Source: Raffaelea ambrosiae
Lineage: Eukaryota; Ascomycota; Sordariomycetes; Ophiostomatales; Ophiostomataceae
Length of the DNA stretch: 64,000 nucleotides
Direction of reading: 5' to 3'
NCBI GenBank assembly: GCA_002778195.1
Contig: PCDI01000011.1
Span: 240,362 to 304,361 of the forward strand
In this document: positions 1 to 10,156 of the stretch, piece after piece
Layout: each line of letters starts with the position of its first letter
How positions within the stretch are numbered: position 1 is the stretch's first letter
The notes under the pieces: generated by a model
Told to the model about the DNA's origin: nothing
Database searches by the model: none
What the model saw: the letters and a program-made list of their open reading frames with translations, nothing else
Position numbers and translations under genes: made by a program

Positions 1-521
1 CTGGCGAGAACTGGTTGCGGGCATCGTTCTTGACTAGAACACGGACCCTCCCACTTTTGTTGTCACCGGGTCCGAGGCAATGGTGGGAGTTCAGTTTTCC
101 TCTCTTGTGTATCCTTTTCTTTCTGTCTGCTGTGTCGTTGCCCAAGAATAGCAGTCTATCAAAAGACCCTCCTCCCAATATTCCAAGAACGCATGTCTCA
201 TATACTTTGTGTGTGCTGAGGACAAAAAAAAACATCTATGCCTTCTTTTGAAGAAAAAAAGAAAAAGAAAAAGAAACCCGTAAAACCGTAAAATAAGAGA
301 AAGCGCAAGACACAGTACAAATATACGTAAACGAAAAAAAAATACACATAAAAGCTTCCAGACATATCTAAATAGAGAAATAACGCCCAAGTCGTAACAA
401 ATTTTGTTGTGTACCGCCCAAAATAAACCACACACACAAATATATGCAAGTGACAAAAAAAGAAATCCAAAAAAACCATCAAGGGGAAGAAACGGTCGAG
501 ACAAGAACCAATCCGTCTTCT
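1..521. other. Intergenic, A-rich 3' flank of the ECM14-like gene
   Basis: No gene seen. The stretch is A-rich on the + strand (many A runs at about 225-480), which on the minus strand gives the T-rich 3' flank of the ECM14-like gene that ends at 522. The window edge cuts whatever lies to the left. Confidence 0.5.
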
Positions 522-2603
522 TCACCGCCGCCTCCGCCGCCGCAGCTCAATCCAGTGCTCCCCGTCAAGTTCGTCCTCGTTTGACGGCGTTTGTTGTTGT
601 TGTTGCTGCTGCTGCTGTTTCTGCTGCGGCTGGGCGGCAGCCTCGTCAAATGACTTCTCAATGCCGTTGTTGCCCAGCAAAAAGTCGGCAAAGTACTTGA
701 CAGCGCTAAACATCTCCTCGCCCGTTGGCACAATCTCTGAGCTCGGCAGCAGGAAACCGTAGCTGCCCGTGTCGCGGAGCTTGATCTGGTAGCTGTACTT
801 GGCCTTGAGTTCGTGGAAGAAATAGTCAATGGCGGAGCCGCCGCCAGACTCGATGCGGACCGTCGATGTTCTGGATGGTGGAACATCCTTCTTGGACGGA
901 TGGGCATCCTTCTTTTCGTCCGCCTCCTTGTCCTCCTTGTCCTCCTTGTCCTTCTCCTCACCCCCCTCCTCGGAACGGGTACCGTAGTGGTCGCGGTAGC
1001 CCATGACACCCTCGCACGCCGACGAAATGCTGTACATCTCGCCCGTCGTCAAGCGGATGGCCTTGGCGATGCCGGCCGCCAGCTCCTCCAGGTTCTCCAG
1101 GTTGGGCGGGTCCGCCGCGCACGAGTACGAGAAGGGAAACATGATCTGCTGCGAGTACGAGTGCAGGTCCAGGTAGCCGACAAACTCGACGCCGTTCTGC
1201 TCCGTCTCGTTGCGGGCCCACGCCGACAGCGCGCGTGCCTCGATCGCCTGGAACGCCGTCTCGCCGCCGTACGTCTCCGAGCACGGCTCGACGCGCGCGT
1301 TGCTGTCCCACTCGAAGCCAAACGCGTGGTCCAGATCCAGCCCGCGGCAGTACCGGAAGTTGGTGCCCTGCCGCGTCTTGCGCCACAGCCGGTCGGTGTG
1401 CCAGGTGTACTCGTAGCCGTCCGGGTTGACCACGGGCACAAAGACCAGGTCGAAGTGGTCCAGCAGCTTCGTGATCATGCGCGTCTTGCCATAGCCCGCA
1501 ATCAGCGACCAGGCCACGTAGTTGACCGTGCTCGTCGAGATCCATTCGCGCGCGTGCAAGCCTCCCGTGATCAAGATCGTCTTCTTCCGCTCCGGCTGGA
1601 CCGGACCGGGCTCGGGGAACCCGCCCGGGGGCGGTGCCACAGGGAGAGACGAAGACGGCTTGCGCTTGTTTCCTTTGTTCTTGCTCTTTTTTTCCTTCTT
1701 GCTGGTATGCTGCTGGTTGTTCTTTGACCTTTTGCTCTTCTTTAGCTCGTCCACCTCGTCATCGCCAAGAAACTCGGCCAGATCCTCGAGCTCCTCGAGC
1801 TCCTCGTCGTCAAAGTCGCCGTCGTCCTGGGACGCGCCCACCCGCAGGCCGACAATCTCGCGGCCCTCGGCAGACTGGCCGACGCTGATCATGTTCACAA
1901 ACGGAAACATGACGTCCAGGAGCTTCATCCACTGCACAATGACGGGCAGCGGCTGGTAGTCTTGGAAGAAGATGTTGTCGGTGCCGCCGCTGAGGACCGC
2001 CACCCGGCTGGTCTGCGACGTCGGATCCAGCAGGTCGCCCTGCATGGACAGGAGCACACGCGGCGGGCTGCGCGCCGTCGCATCTTGGGGGAACGTGTCC
2101 CGCACGGCCCCGGTCAGGTCGGGGATCAGCGTCGAGAAGGCGTGGTGGAGGGACCCGGGGAGCAGCGTGAGCAGCGGCGCCACGTCCTCCTTGTCGAGCC
2201 GGATGTCGACGGTGCCGCTGTCGTTGTTGAACGACCAGATGTCGAGGAACAGCCGGTCCGCGGCCTCGGACAGGGCCTGCTCTTCCGCGGCCGACGACAC
2301 ATTGAAGCGGATCACCGTCTGCTTGGCGTACCGCGGCGACGTGGCCGCAGCATACTGCTGGGCGCTCTTGGTCGACGAGGAGGACGGGTGTTTGCCAAAG
2401 ATCAGCTCAATGGCCGAGTCGCGAATCCAGGTGATCAGCGGGAAGTTGGACTTGGGCGGCGGCGGCAGCGACGGCGCCGCATGCTTGTGCGACACCCGTC
2501 CGGAATGGGCCCCCGAAGCGGCTGTGGCGGGCGCGACCAGCAGCAGGACGAGCAGGAAGGCAATCGAGGGCGCCAGGAGGAGGCGGAGGGAAGGCACCCT
2601 CAT
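522..2603 (-). CDS. ECM14: Ecm14-like inactive metallocarboxypeptidase (M14 family)
   Basis: Single-exon gene of 693 aa. I chose the ATG at 2603 because it opens a clear signal peptide (MRVPSLRLLL followed by a Leu/Val/Ala-rich stretch to about residue 30); the frame is open further upstream but that part looks non-coding. A carboxypeptidase-A fold is recognisable: the zinc motif HARE (His350, Glu353) and the second zinc His (LDLHS, His481) are present. Two functional sites are not. The catalytic Glu of the usual FELRDTG motif is Lys608 (IKLRDTG), and the Asn-Arg pair that binds the substrate carboxylate is Asp425-His426. This is the known pattern of Ecm14, a secreted pseudopeptidase linked to cell-wall biology. 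Odd features are an acidic/Lys-rich insert before HARE, a second Glu/Lys/Asp insert near 895-970, and a C-terminal poly-Gln tract ending in Arg repeats. It is divergent from the ABHD11-like gene. Confidence 0.9.
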   Translation of the reverse strand: MRVPSLRLLLAPSIAFLLVLLLVAPATAASGAHSGRVSHKHAAPSLPPPPKSNFPLITWIRDSAIELIFGKHPSSSSTKSAQQYAAATSPRYAKQTVIRFNVSSAAEEQALSEAADRLFLDIWSFNNDSGTVDIRLDKEDVAPLLTLLPGSLHHAFSTLIPDLTGAVRDTFPQDATARSPPRVLLSMQGDLLDPTSQTSRVAVLSGGTDNIFFQDYQPLPVIVQWMKLLDVMFPFVNMISVGQSAEGREIVGLRVGASQDDGDFDDEELEELEDLAEFLGDDEVDELKKSKRSKNNQQHTSKKEKKSKNKGNKRKPSSSLPVAPPPGGFPEPGPVQPERKKTILITGGLHAREWISTSTVNYVAWSLIAGYGKTRMITKLLDHFDLVFVPVVNPDGYEYTWHTDRLWRKTRQGTNFRYCRGLDLDHAFGFEWDSNARVEPCSETYGGETAFQAIEARALSAWARNETEQNGVEFVGYLDLHSYSQQIMFPFSYSCAADPPNLENLEELAAGIAKAIRLTTGEMYSISSACEGVMGYRDHYGTRSEEGGEEKDKEDKEDKEADEKKDAHPSKKDVPPSRTSTVRIESGGGSAIDYFFHELKAKYSYQIKLRDTGSYGFLLPSSEIVPTGEEMFSAVKYFADFLLGNNGIEKSFDEAAAQPQQKQQQQQQQQQTPSNEDELDGEHWIELRRRRRR
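591..632 (-). repeat. Poly-Gln trinucleotide tract in ECM14-like gene
   Basis: The + strand shows repeated tgt/tgc triplets, which encode a Gln run (CAA/CAG mixture) near the C-terminus of the ECM14-like protein. Confidence 0.8.
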
Positions 2604-3121
2604 GATGATACGGGCAGCGAGCGTCGTACGGCCACGGCGATCGCTTTTGATTGGAGGGGAAAGGAAATCGATTGAAGGACGTCTTTTGGTTGGCGAAGGC
2701 CCCGTCTGGGCTTTTATTTCGGTGCGAAGATCGCCTTGTTGTTTGAGGAGCGATGTCAGAAAAATGATGACATCTGGGGGCAGCGTGGGTGGACAGCTCT
2801 TTGTGATTTTTTTTTCACCCTTCTCACGAGAGGAACGGCAATGGCGACTGCCTAGTGACAGGCATAGCGTGCTGGTGGGCACTGTTAATCGCCTATCGAA
2901 TGTGCTAGTGCTGCAGCATACGTTCCTGTTACCGGATAATCTGCCGGTCCCTGGTTTTAGGAATTCGAAGCACCGCCACATGCCAGCGACATCATCTGTG
3001 GCTTTCCCGACTTTCGCACTCACCAATGCCAAGCAGCTTTGCTTTGTGAAGGGATTCCGCGGACAAGACGCCAATCAGGACCCGTTGCATTTTGCCATCG
3101 TGCCCCGGCAACCCCCAGACG
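2604..3121. promoter_or_regulatory. Shared upstream region between divergent ECM14-like and ABHD11-like genes
   Basis: The 518 bp between two divergent start codons must hold both promoters and leaders. I see a T-run at 2808-2816 but no motif that I can name. Confidence 0.5.
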
Positions 3122-4504
3122 ATGGCCATGAGAAGCCCGGCGTTCACGCTGCGTCTGTTCCAGGCGGGGGTGTCGGCCCGGACGCCTGGTGTCATGCCGA
3201 AGAGCCTCTGGCTCGCAAGGAGAACAACACCAGGCCGGGCTGTCGTGGGAAGGCCGTTCTCCTCTTCAGCGCCCTCCGAGGACACCCCAGAGGTGGTTGA
3301 TCTGGTGTACGACATGCACACGCCGGCCAAGCCTGTGGCCGATGCCCAGACGAAGCCGATTCTCTTTCTCCATGGCCTCTTCGGCTCCAAAAAGAACAAC
3401 CGGAGCATGAGTAAGTAAGTGCTGACCGCTCCATGGATGAGACAGTGGGCTATACATATCTTTTCTTTCTGTTCTAACATTGATTCAGGGTTCTGGCACG
3501 CGACCTAGGACGCTACGTATACACCCTTGTGAGTCCTTGACCAGCCGGCTGGGACGACGCCCCTGGCCATTTTGACGATACCTACGGCCAAGAAGACTCA
3601 CACGCGGGTTTTTTTTTTGCTTTTTTCCCCCCCCTTTCTTTCCAGGACCTGCGCAACCATGGCGATTCACCGCACACCAAGCGCCATGACTATCCGTCCA
3701 TGGCCGGGGACATTGCCCATTTCATACGGAAGCTTGGGCTGAAAGACTCGACCATCATCGGCCACTCCATGTATGTTTTTTTTGTTTTTCCTGCCCCTGA
3801 CTGTATGCCGTGCAGAAGTGAGATGATGTCGTCTGACACTGTTCACAGGGGCGCCAAAGCAGCCATGACCGTCGCCCTGACCACGCCTGACCTCCTCAGC
3901 GACGTCATCCCCGTGGACAACGCCCCCGTGGACGCGGCCATTGTCGGCAATTTTGGCGGCTACGTCCGCGCCATGAAGAAGATCGACGCCGCCCACGTCA
4001 CGCGCCAGGCCGAGGCCGACAAGATCCTGGCCGAGGTCGAGCCGTCGCTGACCATCCGCCAGTTTCTCCTGGGCAACATGCACCACGTCTCGGCGCGCGG
4101 CGCACACGGCAGCCACATCCTGCAGTTCCGGAATCCGCTCGACGTCATCGGCAAGGCGCTCGACCATATGGGCGACTTCCCCTTCAAGGACCCCGGCGCC
4201 GTACGCTTTGAGAAGCCGGCGCTGTTCGTCCGCGGCACCGACAGCCACTACGTCCCGGACGAGACCATCCCCATCATCGGGCAGTTCTTCCCCAAGTTTG
4301 AGCTGGTCGATGTCAAGGCGGGCCACTGGCTGATCTCGGAGAACCCGGAAGCGTTTCGACAAGGTACGTCATACGGCGTCCATTCATTTCAGTCATAACC
4401 GAGCAATGCCCGAAAATAGGCTTTCTTTTTTTTTTTTTTGTTGTGTACCGTTCTAACTCGAGTGAATTCTAGCTGTGGTCCGTTTTCTAACATCGAGAGA
4501 ATGA
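3122..4504 (+). CDS. ABHD11/Imo32-like mitochondrial alpha/beta hydrolase
   Basis: Five exons: 3122-3414, 3489-3528, 3646-3770, 3849-4363, 4473-4504, giving 334 aa. The first ATG in frame (MAMRSPAF) opens an Arg-rich, acid-free leader with the FSSS-type end expected of a mitochondrial presequence. The hydrolase domain starts at KPILFLHGLFGSKKNN; the nucleophile elbow GHSMG straddles intron 3, and the likely acid and base lie in VPVDNAP or further on and in KAGHWLISENP. The chain NNRSMSKVLARDLGRYVYTLDLRNHGDSPH is typical of the ABHD11/yeast Imo32 family, which in mammals guards lipoylated 2-oxoacid dehydrogenases; that role is inferred here. Intron 3 interrupts the Met codon directly after the active-site Ser. 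The C-terminal exon of 32 nt adds AVVRFLTSRE. It converges with the Rab18-like gene. Confidence 0.9.
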
Positions 4505-4876
4505 AAATGGAGAAAAGAAGAAAAGGATATAACCTGCAAAGGGGGGCTGCTAGAGATAGCTAGGACATCTATACACATGCATTGTAACATGTTAGACAAA
4601 GAAAAAGAACATCATACACATATGAAATAGACAGATCGAGATACAGAAAGAAACAAAAAAATCATCAGCAACGTGACCACGTATGAAGAAAACATAAACA
4701 TGATTCTATGACAATGTGACAGGAGACGGGGGAAGGGGTATAAGGATCGTAAAATGGGCATCAAAGTCGTAACAGAGGTTGGGGCCGTTGGGCGTGTTTT
4801 GGGACGGGAGGAGAAGAAAGGAAGAGAACAGTTGAAAGGACAAAAAAAAAACACGTGTAGATCGCACGACGAGACT
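4505..4876. other. Intergenic between convergent genes
   Basis: The stretch lies between the ends of the ABHD11-like gene (+) and the Rab18-like gene (-). It is A/G-rich with several A runs, as expected of overlapping 3' UTRs. No gene seen. Confidence 0.5.
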
Positions 4877-5909
4877 CTAGCAGGAGCACCCCGGCATGCT
4901 GGGCAGGTAGCTGGTCACACCGCCAACGGCACCGCTGACCAGGGACACCGTCCCCCCCGTCGCCGGCCGCGCTTGCCGCGCGGCTGCATCGGCCGCGCCG
5001 GACGTCACGATGCGGTCCACTAGCGCCACAAACGGCGCCCGCACGTTCTCGCCCGTCCGGGCGCTTGTTTCAAAGAAGAGCACATTTCTGTCCTCACTTC
5101 TGTCCTCGCTGCGTTCGCCGTCCTCGCCGCGCTCGTTGCCGGCAGCCGAATACTTCCCGGCCAGCGCCAGACCCTCTTCGCGCGACACGGCCCGGCCCGT
5201 CCCGGCTCGGTCGAGCTTGGCCGCTACGAGGCAGTACTGGCACCCCGGACCGCCGCCGGCAAGACCGGACGACGTGGCCGCCGTGTTGGCCTCGGCCTCG
5301 GCAAACCAGGTGTCCATCTGGGCGAACGTGGCCCGGTTGGTGAGGTCATAGACAAAGACGATCCCATGGGCGCCGCGGTAGTAGCTGGTGGAGAGTGTCC
5401 GGAAGCGTTCCTGGCCAGCCTTGGACGGACGAGTCATACGTGGTTAGTTGTCAGTTGGCCAGTCCGTGGGGGGGGGGTGTGGATACGAGCACAAAGAATG
5501 AATACACAAAACGTATGAAGGGAGGACTCACTGTATCCAAGAGCGTGACGCGGTACGTCTTGCCTCGGACAGAGAGGCGTTTGACCTGTGGAAAGCAGCC
5601 TTTGTGAGCTTTTGTGCGGGTTGAAAGGTTTCCAAAACAAAACAACTCGTTCACATACACGGTAGTCGATGCCGATGGTGGCAGCGGCATCGTTGAGGTC
5701 AAAGTCGTTGTCGCAGTATCGCTTGAGCACTGTTCGGGTTGGTTTGTTGGTGTGAGCACGTGAGGCTCTTAAAAGAATACGTGTAAACGACGACAAGGGA
5801 CAGAAGACTCCCTAGAATAACAACAACAACGCCACGTACAGGCAGACTTGCCAACATTGGAAGGTCCAATGATAAGAATCTTGAGAGCCTGGTCGGCGTC
5901 TTTGGACAT
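4877..5909 (-). CDS. Rab18-like small GTPase with an altered G4 motif
   Basis: Four exons, read downwards: 5909-5840, 5729-5659, 5585-5532, 5419-4877, giving 245 aa. Motifs: P-loop GPSNVGKS (residues 15-22), switch I region [11 protein letters not shown]3 DTAGQE (split by intron 3), Rab signature [15 protein letters not shown]5 ETSA, and a double-Cys C-terminus PGCSC (CxC) for geranylgeranylation. The P-loop to switch II region resembles Rab18, a Rab of the ER and lipid droplets; the cellular role is inferred. The G4 motif, normally NKxD, reads AAKLD (residues 131-135), so the guanine-contacting Asn is Ala. A Gly/Ala-rich insert precedes G4 and an acidic Glu/Arg/Asp insert (near 5080-5130) lies between G4 and G5, making it longer than the usual 200-220 aa. 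Confidence 0.88.
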
Positions 5910-6786
5910 TTTGGCGGACAAGTAGACGGGACAGGTAGTTTGAGAAAAAGGCAGAAGATGACACGGGAAGGTGGATGGTATTCTTTTTGTTGAACCAGTA
6001 AAAAAGAGGGAGGTTTCAGAAAAAGAAAGTTATAGCTCAACAACAAAACAAACGAGAAAGAAGGTGAGTGTGGGTGGGAAGAGGAGAACACTGCATTACA
6101 CGTGAAAAGGTATGTTGGGGGGGCAGTAATTGGTGAGGCTTTGGCCTGGGCTTGGGGGGGGTTGCATGAACCACCTGAGATTGTGAGCCGCACCATTGGT
6201 TGGATCCACTGTTCACAGCGTGCTATCCTCAACGAGAATCGAATCGAGACAATGTATGGTAGGAGCATCCGAGCTGCCTATCTTTTTTTTTTTTTTGTTG
6301 GCAGCAACACACACGTTGTAACAGGAAAACATGACTGTGATTTTTTTTGTTTCAATTACAGGCAAAAAAAAATGAAAGAAAGAGTTGTAGAAAGACAAAG
6401 AAAACTCAAAAAAGGAGTTTTTAAAAAACCGATGCCCATGTTTGCTCCGTTTTCCCCTTTTCTTGTCCAACCTTTCGGTCGTTCGTTCTTTTTTGTTTTT
6501 GTCCTCTCTTTTCTTCTCTCTTCCTTTTTCTTCGCTCTTTTTTTTCTCTTTTCTTCTTTTCCCCCTCCTTCCATTTCCCTGTATCCACCACCTCCTGTTC
6601 TCCCACGGACTTGGTCTGGCGTTTCTTGTTGAACTTTTTTTTTATATTGTTCCCTTTTTTGTGGATGTACTTTCATAGTGTACCAACGCCCGTCGTCCTC
6701 AAGTTCCGCCGTGGTTTCTGTTCTCCCTTCATATTCTTCCCAAGAAAACAAAGAAAAAAACAAGAAAAAATATAAAAATATCCCAT
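5910..6786. other. Intergenic upstream of the Rab18-like gene and downstream of eS1
   Basis: 877 bp between two minus-strand genes. The right half (about 6440-6720) is a strongly T/C-rich tract on the + strand, A/G-rich on the transcribed strand, that probably belongs to the eS1 3' UTR or downstream region. No conserved reading frame seen. Confidence 0.5.
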
Positions 6787-8088
6787 TTACACCTCCTCGA
6801 GAACAACCTCCTTGAACTCCCGCTCAACCTTCTCGCCGGACTCGCCGCCGCCGGACTCGCCGTGCAGGGCCAGAAGAGCACCCAGGTCGAACTTGGGCTG
6901 CTTCAGCAGCTTGACCTTGCGGATGTGGACCTGTTGGTCGTGTTAGAAGGGTACGGAAAAATAAAAGAAAAAAAGAGAAAAGATCTCTGCTAAAGAGACG
7001 TACGTTCTGCAGGGGGTAGATGCCCTGGGTGGACTTCTCGATCTCGCGGCCAATGACCTCGGGGATCAGCTTAGCCGTCAGCTGCTGCAGGGTGCAGCTG
7101 CTGGCCTCGCGCTGGATGATCTCGGTCATCTTTCTCCGGATGGCACGGATCTGGGAAGAGGCGGCGTAGGTCGTCTTCTTGATCTGGTTGGGCCGGCGCT
7201 TGGTGAAGGCAATGGCGAACAGGCGCAGCAGGTAGTCGTCGGTGGTCTTGACGGTGACGTTGGCCTCGATCAGAGACTGCCACTTGCGCACCAGCGAGCG
7301 CAGCTTGTCCGAGGTGAAGTCCAGACCGTGGAAGTTGGTCAGGCAGTTCTTGCCCTGGACCTCGTCGACCCGGAGCTTGACCTTGCGGAAGGCATGCTCC
7401 TCATCCTTCTGCAGATCGGCCAGGGAGACCTCGATGATGCGGCCCTTCAGGGCATCGTTGGCGTTCTTCAGACCGGTCGTCCGGTTGACGAGGGTCTTGC
7501 CGACACTGCAAGCAAGGAAGGAAATCGCGTTAGAAACAAGTCACAAAAAATGGCAGATACACACTCTCTCCGTCTTTCTTCCCCGTCGATAATGCAGCAG
7601 TGCAATCCCCCTCTTCCTCCAAAAAAATATCGCTGGATGGCTTGTGATTCTTACTCCCGGTGTGCGAAGGTAGTCGGGGCCTAGAGATGGGGTTCGAGTC
7701 AGCCTTGTTTGTCCTGTTCGAGTTCCATTTGCTCTCCCCTTTGCAAGTTCTTCCCGTCTCTGTCTCAGCTGGACTAACCTTGACGCTGAACCAGTCCTTG
7801 CGGGTGAAGGGGTCGACCGTCTTCTTCTTGAGGCCCTTCTTGCCCTTGGAAAGTCTCTTGTTCCTGTAGGTTGAGTCCTGGTCAGCACATTGGTTGTTCT
7901 GCGTCTTGCGAAAGCGTGTCTTGTGTATGTGTGTGTGTGTGTGTGTGTGTGTCGAGAATCTCGCCGCCTTGTGACGAAAACAAGGCTCAACACAAGATTG
8001 GGTTTTTTTTTTATCTCGAGGAAAAGAAAGCGTCGCTTTGCGCGTCGGGACGAGGGAAATGGAATTCTGCGTACTTGCCAACCGCCAT
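6787..8088 (-). CDS. RPS1: Small-subunit ribosomal protein eS1 (S3a)
   Basis: Five exons, read downwards: 8088-8075, 7863-7779, 7680-7655, 7505-7004, 6930-6787, giving 256 aa, the normal length of the family. The first exon has only 14 nt (MAVGK, split codon). Diagnostic stretches are [19 protein letters not shown] at the N-terminus, [20 protein letters not shown] in the middle, and the Lys/Arg-rich [19 protein letters not shown]. The protein sits in the 40S head/platform near the mRNA exit site. The third exon of 26 nt encodes APTTFAHRD. The first intron (210 nt) carries a TG dinucleotide run. Early introns in ribosomal protein genes are common in fungi; I checked introns 2 and 3 for box C/D snoRNA motifs and saw none. 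Confidence 0.95.
7928..7952 (+). repeat. (TG)n microsatellite in eS1 intron 1
   Basis: Twelve or so uninterrupted TG units on the + strand, inside the first intron of RPS1. Confidence 0.95.
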
Positions 8089-9547
8089 CTTTGCAGTCTG
8101 GTTCTTCTAGACTATGATGGACAATTGCACGGGGTGGTGGATGGTGGGAGTTGAGAGTTGAAAGGATGTGCGAGATGTTGAAAGGAAAAAAAAAATTCAA
8201 GGTCGGCAATATGAGGGGACCCGTTTGTGGAATTGCAGATTTTGGGACAGCCAGCGAAAGAAAGTGTGGGCGATTTGTGTGGTCTCTCTAGGGGAGGGCC
8301 ATTGTGGGTCTACTGAAAATAATGGAGACTGTTCATTGGCTATGATGGCATTAGGGCTTTCCCTTTTTTTTCTTGACACGACAGGGCCAAGCGATAAGAA
8401 AATCTGTTAAATACGTATCTGACTGCTTTAGTGCTAGCTCTTGTGAGACCCTCTACGTACATATATTGTCAAAGACGAAACTTCAATTTATTCAAGCAAT
8501 TTAAATGGAGATTTGATCCTACCCAAGTGGAGCTGTTCCACGAGCTCCAGACTGGACGTCAAACGTCCTCTTGACCTGTGCGCAGTCGTTTGATTACTGA
8601 ATCCATTGTTCTTCGCTCTTCTCTGGAGTCCCTCAACGCCGTGTTGCCGAGATGTCGTGTGATTTTGCTGACGTGCGTTCCGGTGGTTGTCATTTTTGAC
8701 ACTGCTCTGTAACTACACACTACACTACACTTACTTCCCTGATCAACCTGGCCATCGTCTATGGCAAAGGAGTGTTTGGTTTTCCTTTCTGGATATGATT
8801 GATGCATTGCTTTTTTACGTGCTCGTTCGGTACACACAGGACAACCTACCACAGTGTGACCTGGTCGTACGCATGGGTTACTATGGCCACCTATCTCTGT
8901 CCGACGTAGATACATAGTATGTGGACGGTCAGCACAGCCAGGACGGCTGTGACAATGTGACGACGTCCTTTTGCATTCGACGAGCTGTCAAGTGTTGCGA
9001 GTATGGCATCACGCGCGAGACATCAAGGAGGGAGATTCAACTAGTAGTTACGTGTGTATATTCTCGTGGTATTCATATGCTTCAGTGGTATCATTAAACG
9101 CCATAGTGAAAACGCCTTTTGCCTCAACTCCAAGCTCGGAGGTGGGATGCTGGAAAGCAGGATGATGGTGATGCCTGAACCATTACAATTCTCCGCCGCT
9201 GCAATCAATTCCATCGAAAGCCGTTCGGCATCCGCTCTCGCCTCACACCGGGAGGAGGACCGCGCCTGGGAGGGGGTTTGCTAGAGGGGTCGCTAGAGGG
9301 GTTGCTCGCCATTTCCAGTCTCGTATAGCGCGAGCTTTTCTGTATCCGTGTGTTCCAAAAAGAGGAGCAAAAAAAAGAAAAGAGAAAAAAATCTCAAGAA
9401 AAAAAAACAAAGGAAAGCATAGTGAACGCCGCCAGTGTGCATTGCCTATTCGGCACCCATTATCCTGCAACGCTCGCTGAGATGTACAATTTGTTTTGCT
9501 GTTGTCGAGATGGTTTGTCTGCTGTGTGTTGTTGTTCATCGGCGTGT
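8089..9547. other. Intergenic, no gene recognised
   Basis: 1.46 kb upstream of RPS1 and downstream of the 172-aa protein gene, both on the minus strand. Only short frames without family resemblance were seen. It must contain the RPS1 promoter near 8100-8500. Confidence 0.45.
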
Positions 9548-10156
9548 TCAGGCCATCTTCTCGTCGTCGTCTTCTTCTCTCTCTGGGTTGTCGGGGTCCC
9601 AGGTATCGAAGCTTGGAAAGCTGAAGTAGTGGCCCGAGCCTGTGAGAAGCGTGTAAGCTTTTTGGAACGTCGATTTTTTTGTCTTCATTTTTTTGTCTAT
9701 TTTCATGCCAGATGATGAGAAAAACTTACGGGAATGTGAAGAGTGCAGGTCATCGATTGACTCGCTGGTGTTGGTCGAGGTCGGCGACGACGCCAGGAGG
9801 TCTTCGCTCTCCCTCCGGAAAGGGCGGTTGGTGCCGTCGCTGGTGGTGTTGGTGCCGCTTCTCCGTGGTTGGCTGGGGCTGGTAGCAGCACTTTGGGAGT
9901 CCCGTCTCTGGCCGATGCCAAAGACTGGTGAGCTCTGGCCAAAGGAAGGAGCGACTGGAGACGTTGCACAAGAAGAAATGTAGGCGACTTGGTTCAGAAT
10001 ATCGGTGGCGCGGCGGCTGCCGGCACTGCCATTGACGTTGCTGCCGGTGCTCTGGTAGACAGCTGAAGTGGTGACGATGCTCGGTTCAGTGGCGCAAGCA
10101 CGTAGAAGACGCGGCCGTCTCTGGCCGTTGGGTCTAGAGGAGTCCCGGCGATCCAT
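9548..10156 (-). CDS. Uncharacterised 172-aa Ser-rich protein
   Basis: Two exons, read downwards: 10156-9730 and 9639-9548. The intron of 90 nt has a GTAAGT donor and a CACAG acceptor, and the splice restores frame exactly. The protein starts MDRRDSSRPNGQRR, is rich in Ser, Thr and Asn and low in hydrophobic residues over most of its length, so it is probably disordered. It ends in a compact element, SGHYFSFPSFDTWDP, followed by an acidic tail (EREEDDDEK). I do not recognise the family. The aromatic C-terminal element is the part most likely to be conserved. The leader upstream is a long CAAA/ACAA-rich tract on the transcribed strand (10160-10290), a composition common in fungal 5' leaders. 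The existence of the gene rests on the clean splice and start. Confidence 0.6.
   Translation of the reverse strand: MDRRDSSRPNGQRRPRLLRACATEPSIVTTSAVYQSTGSNVNGSAGSRRATDILNQVAYISSCATSPVAPSFGQSSPVFGIGQRRDSQSAATSPSQPRRSGTNTTSDGTNRPFRRESEDLLASSPTSTNTSESIDDLHSSHSRKFFSSSGMKIDKKMKTKKSTFQKAYTLLTGSGHYFSFPSFDTWDPDNPEREEDDDEKMA

Noticed and set aside
1972..3300. A 442-aa + strand frame across the ECM14-like 5' half and the divergent promoter.
   Set aside because: Antisense to the ECM14-like gene, no domain, and it would overlap the ABHD11-like start in another frame.
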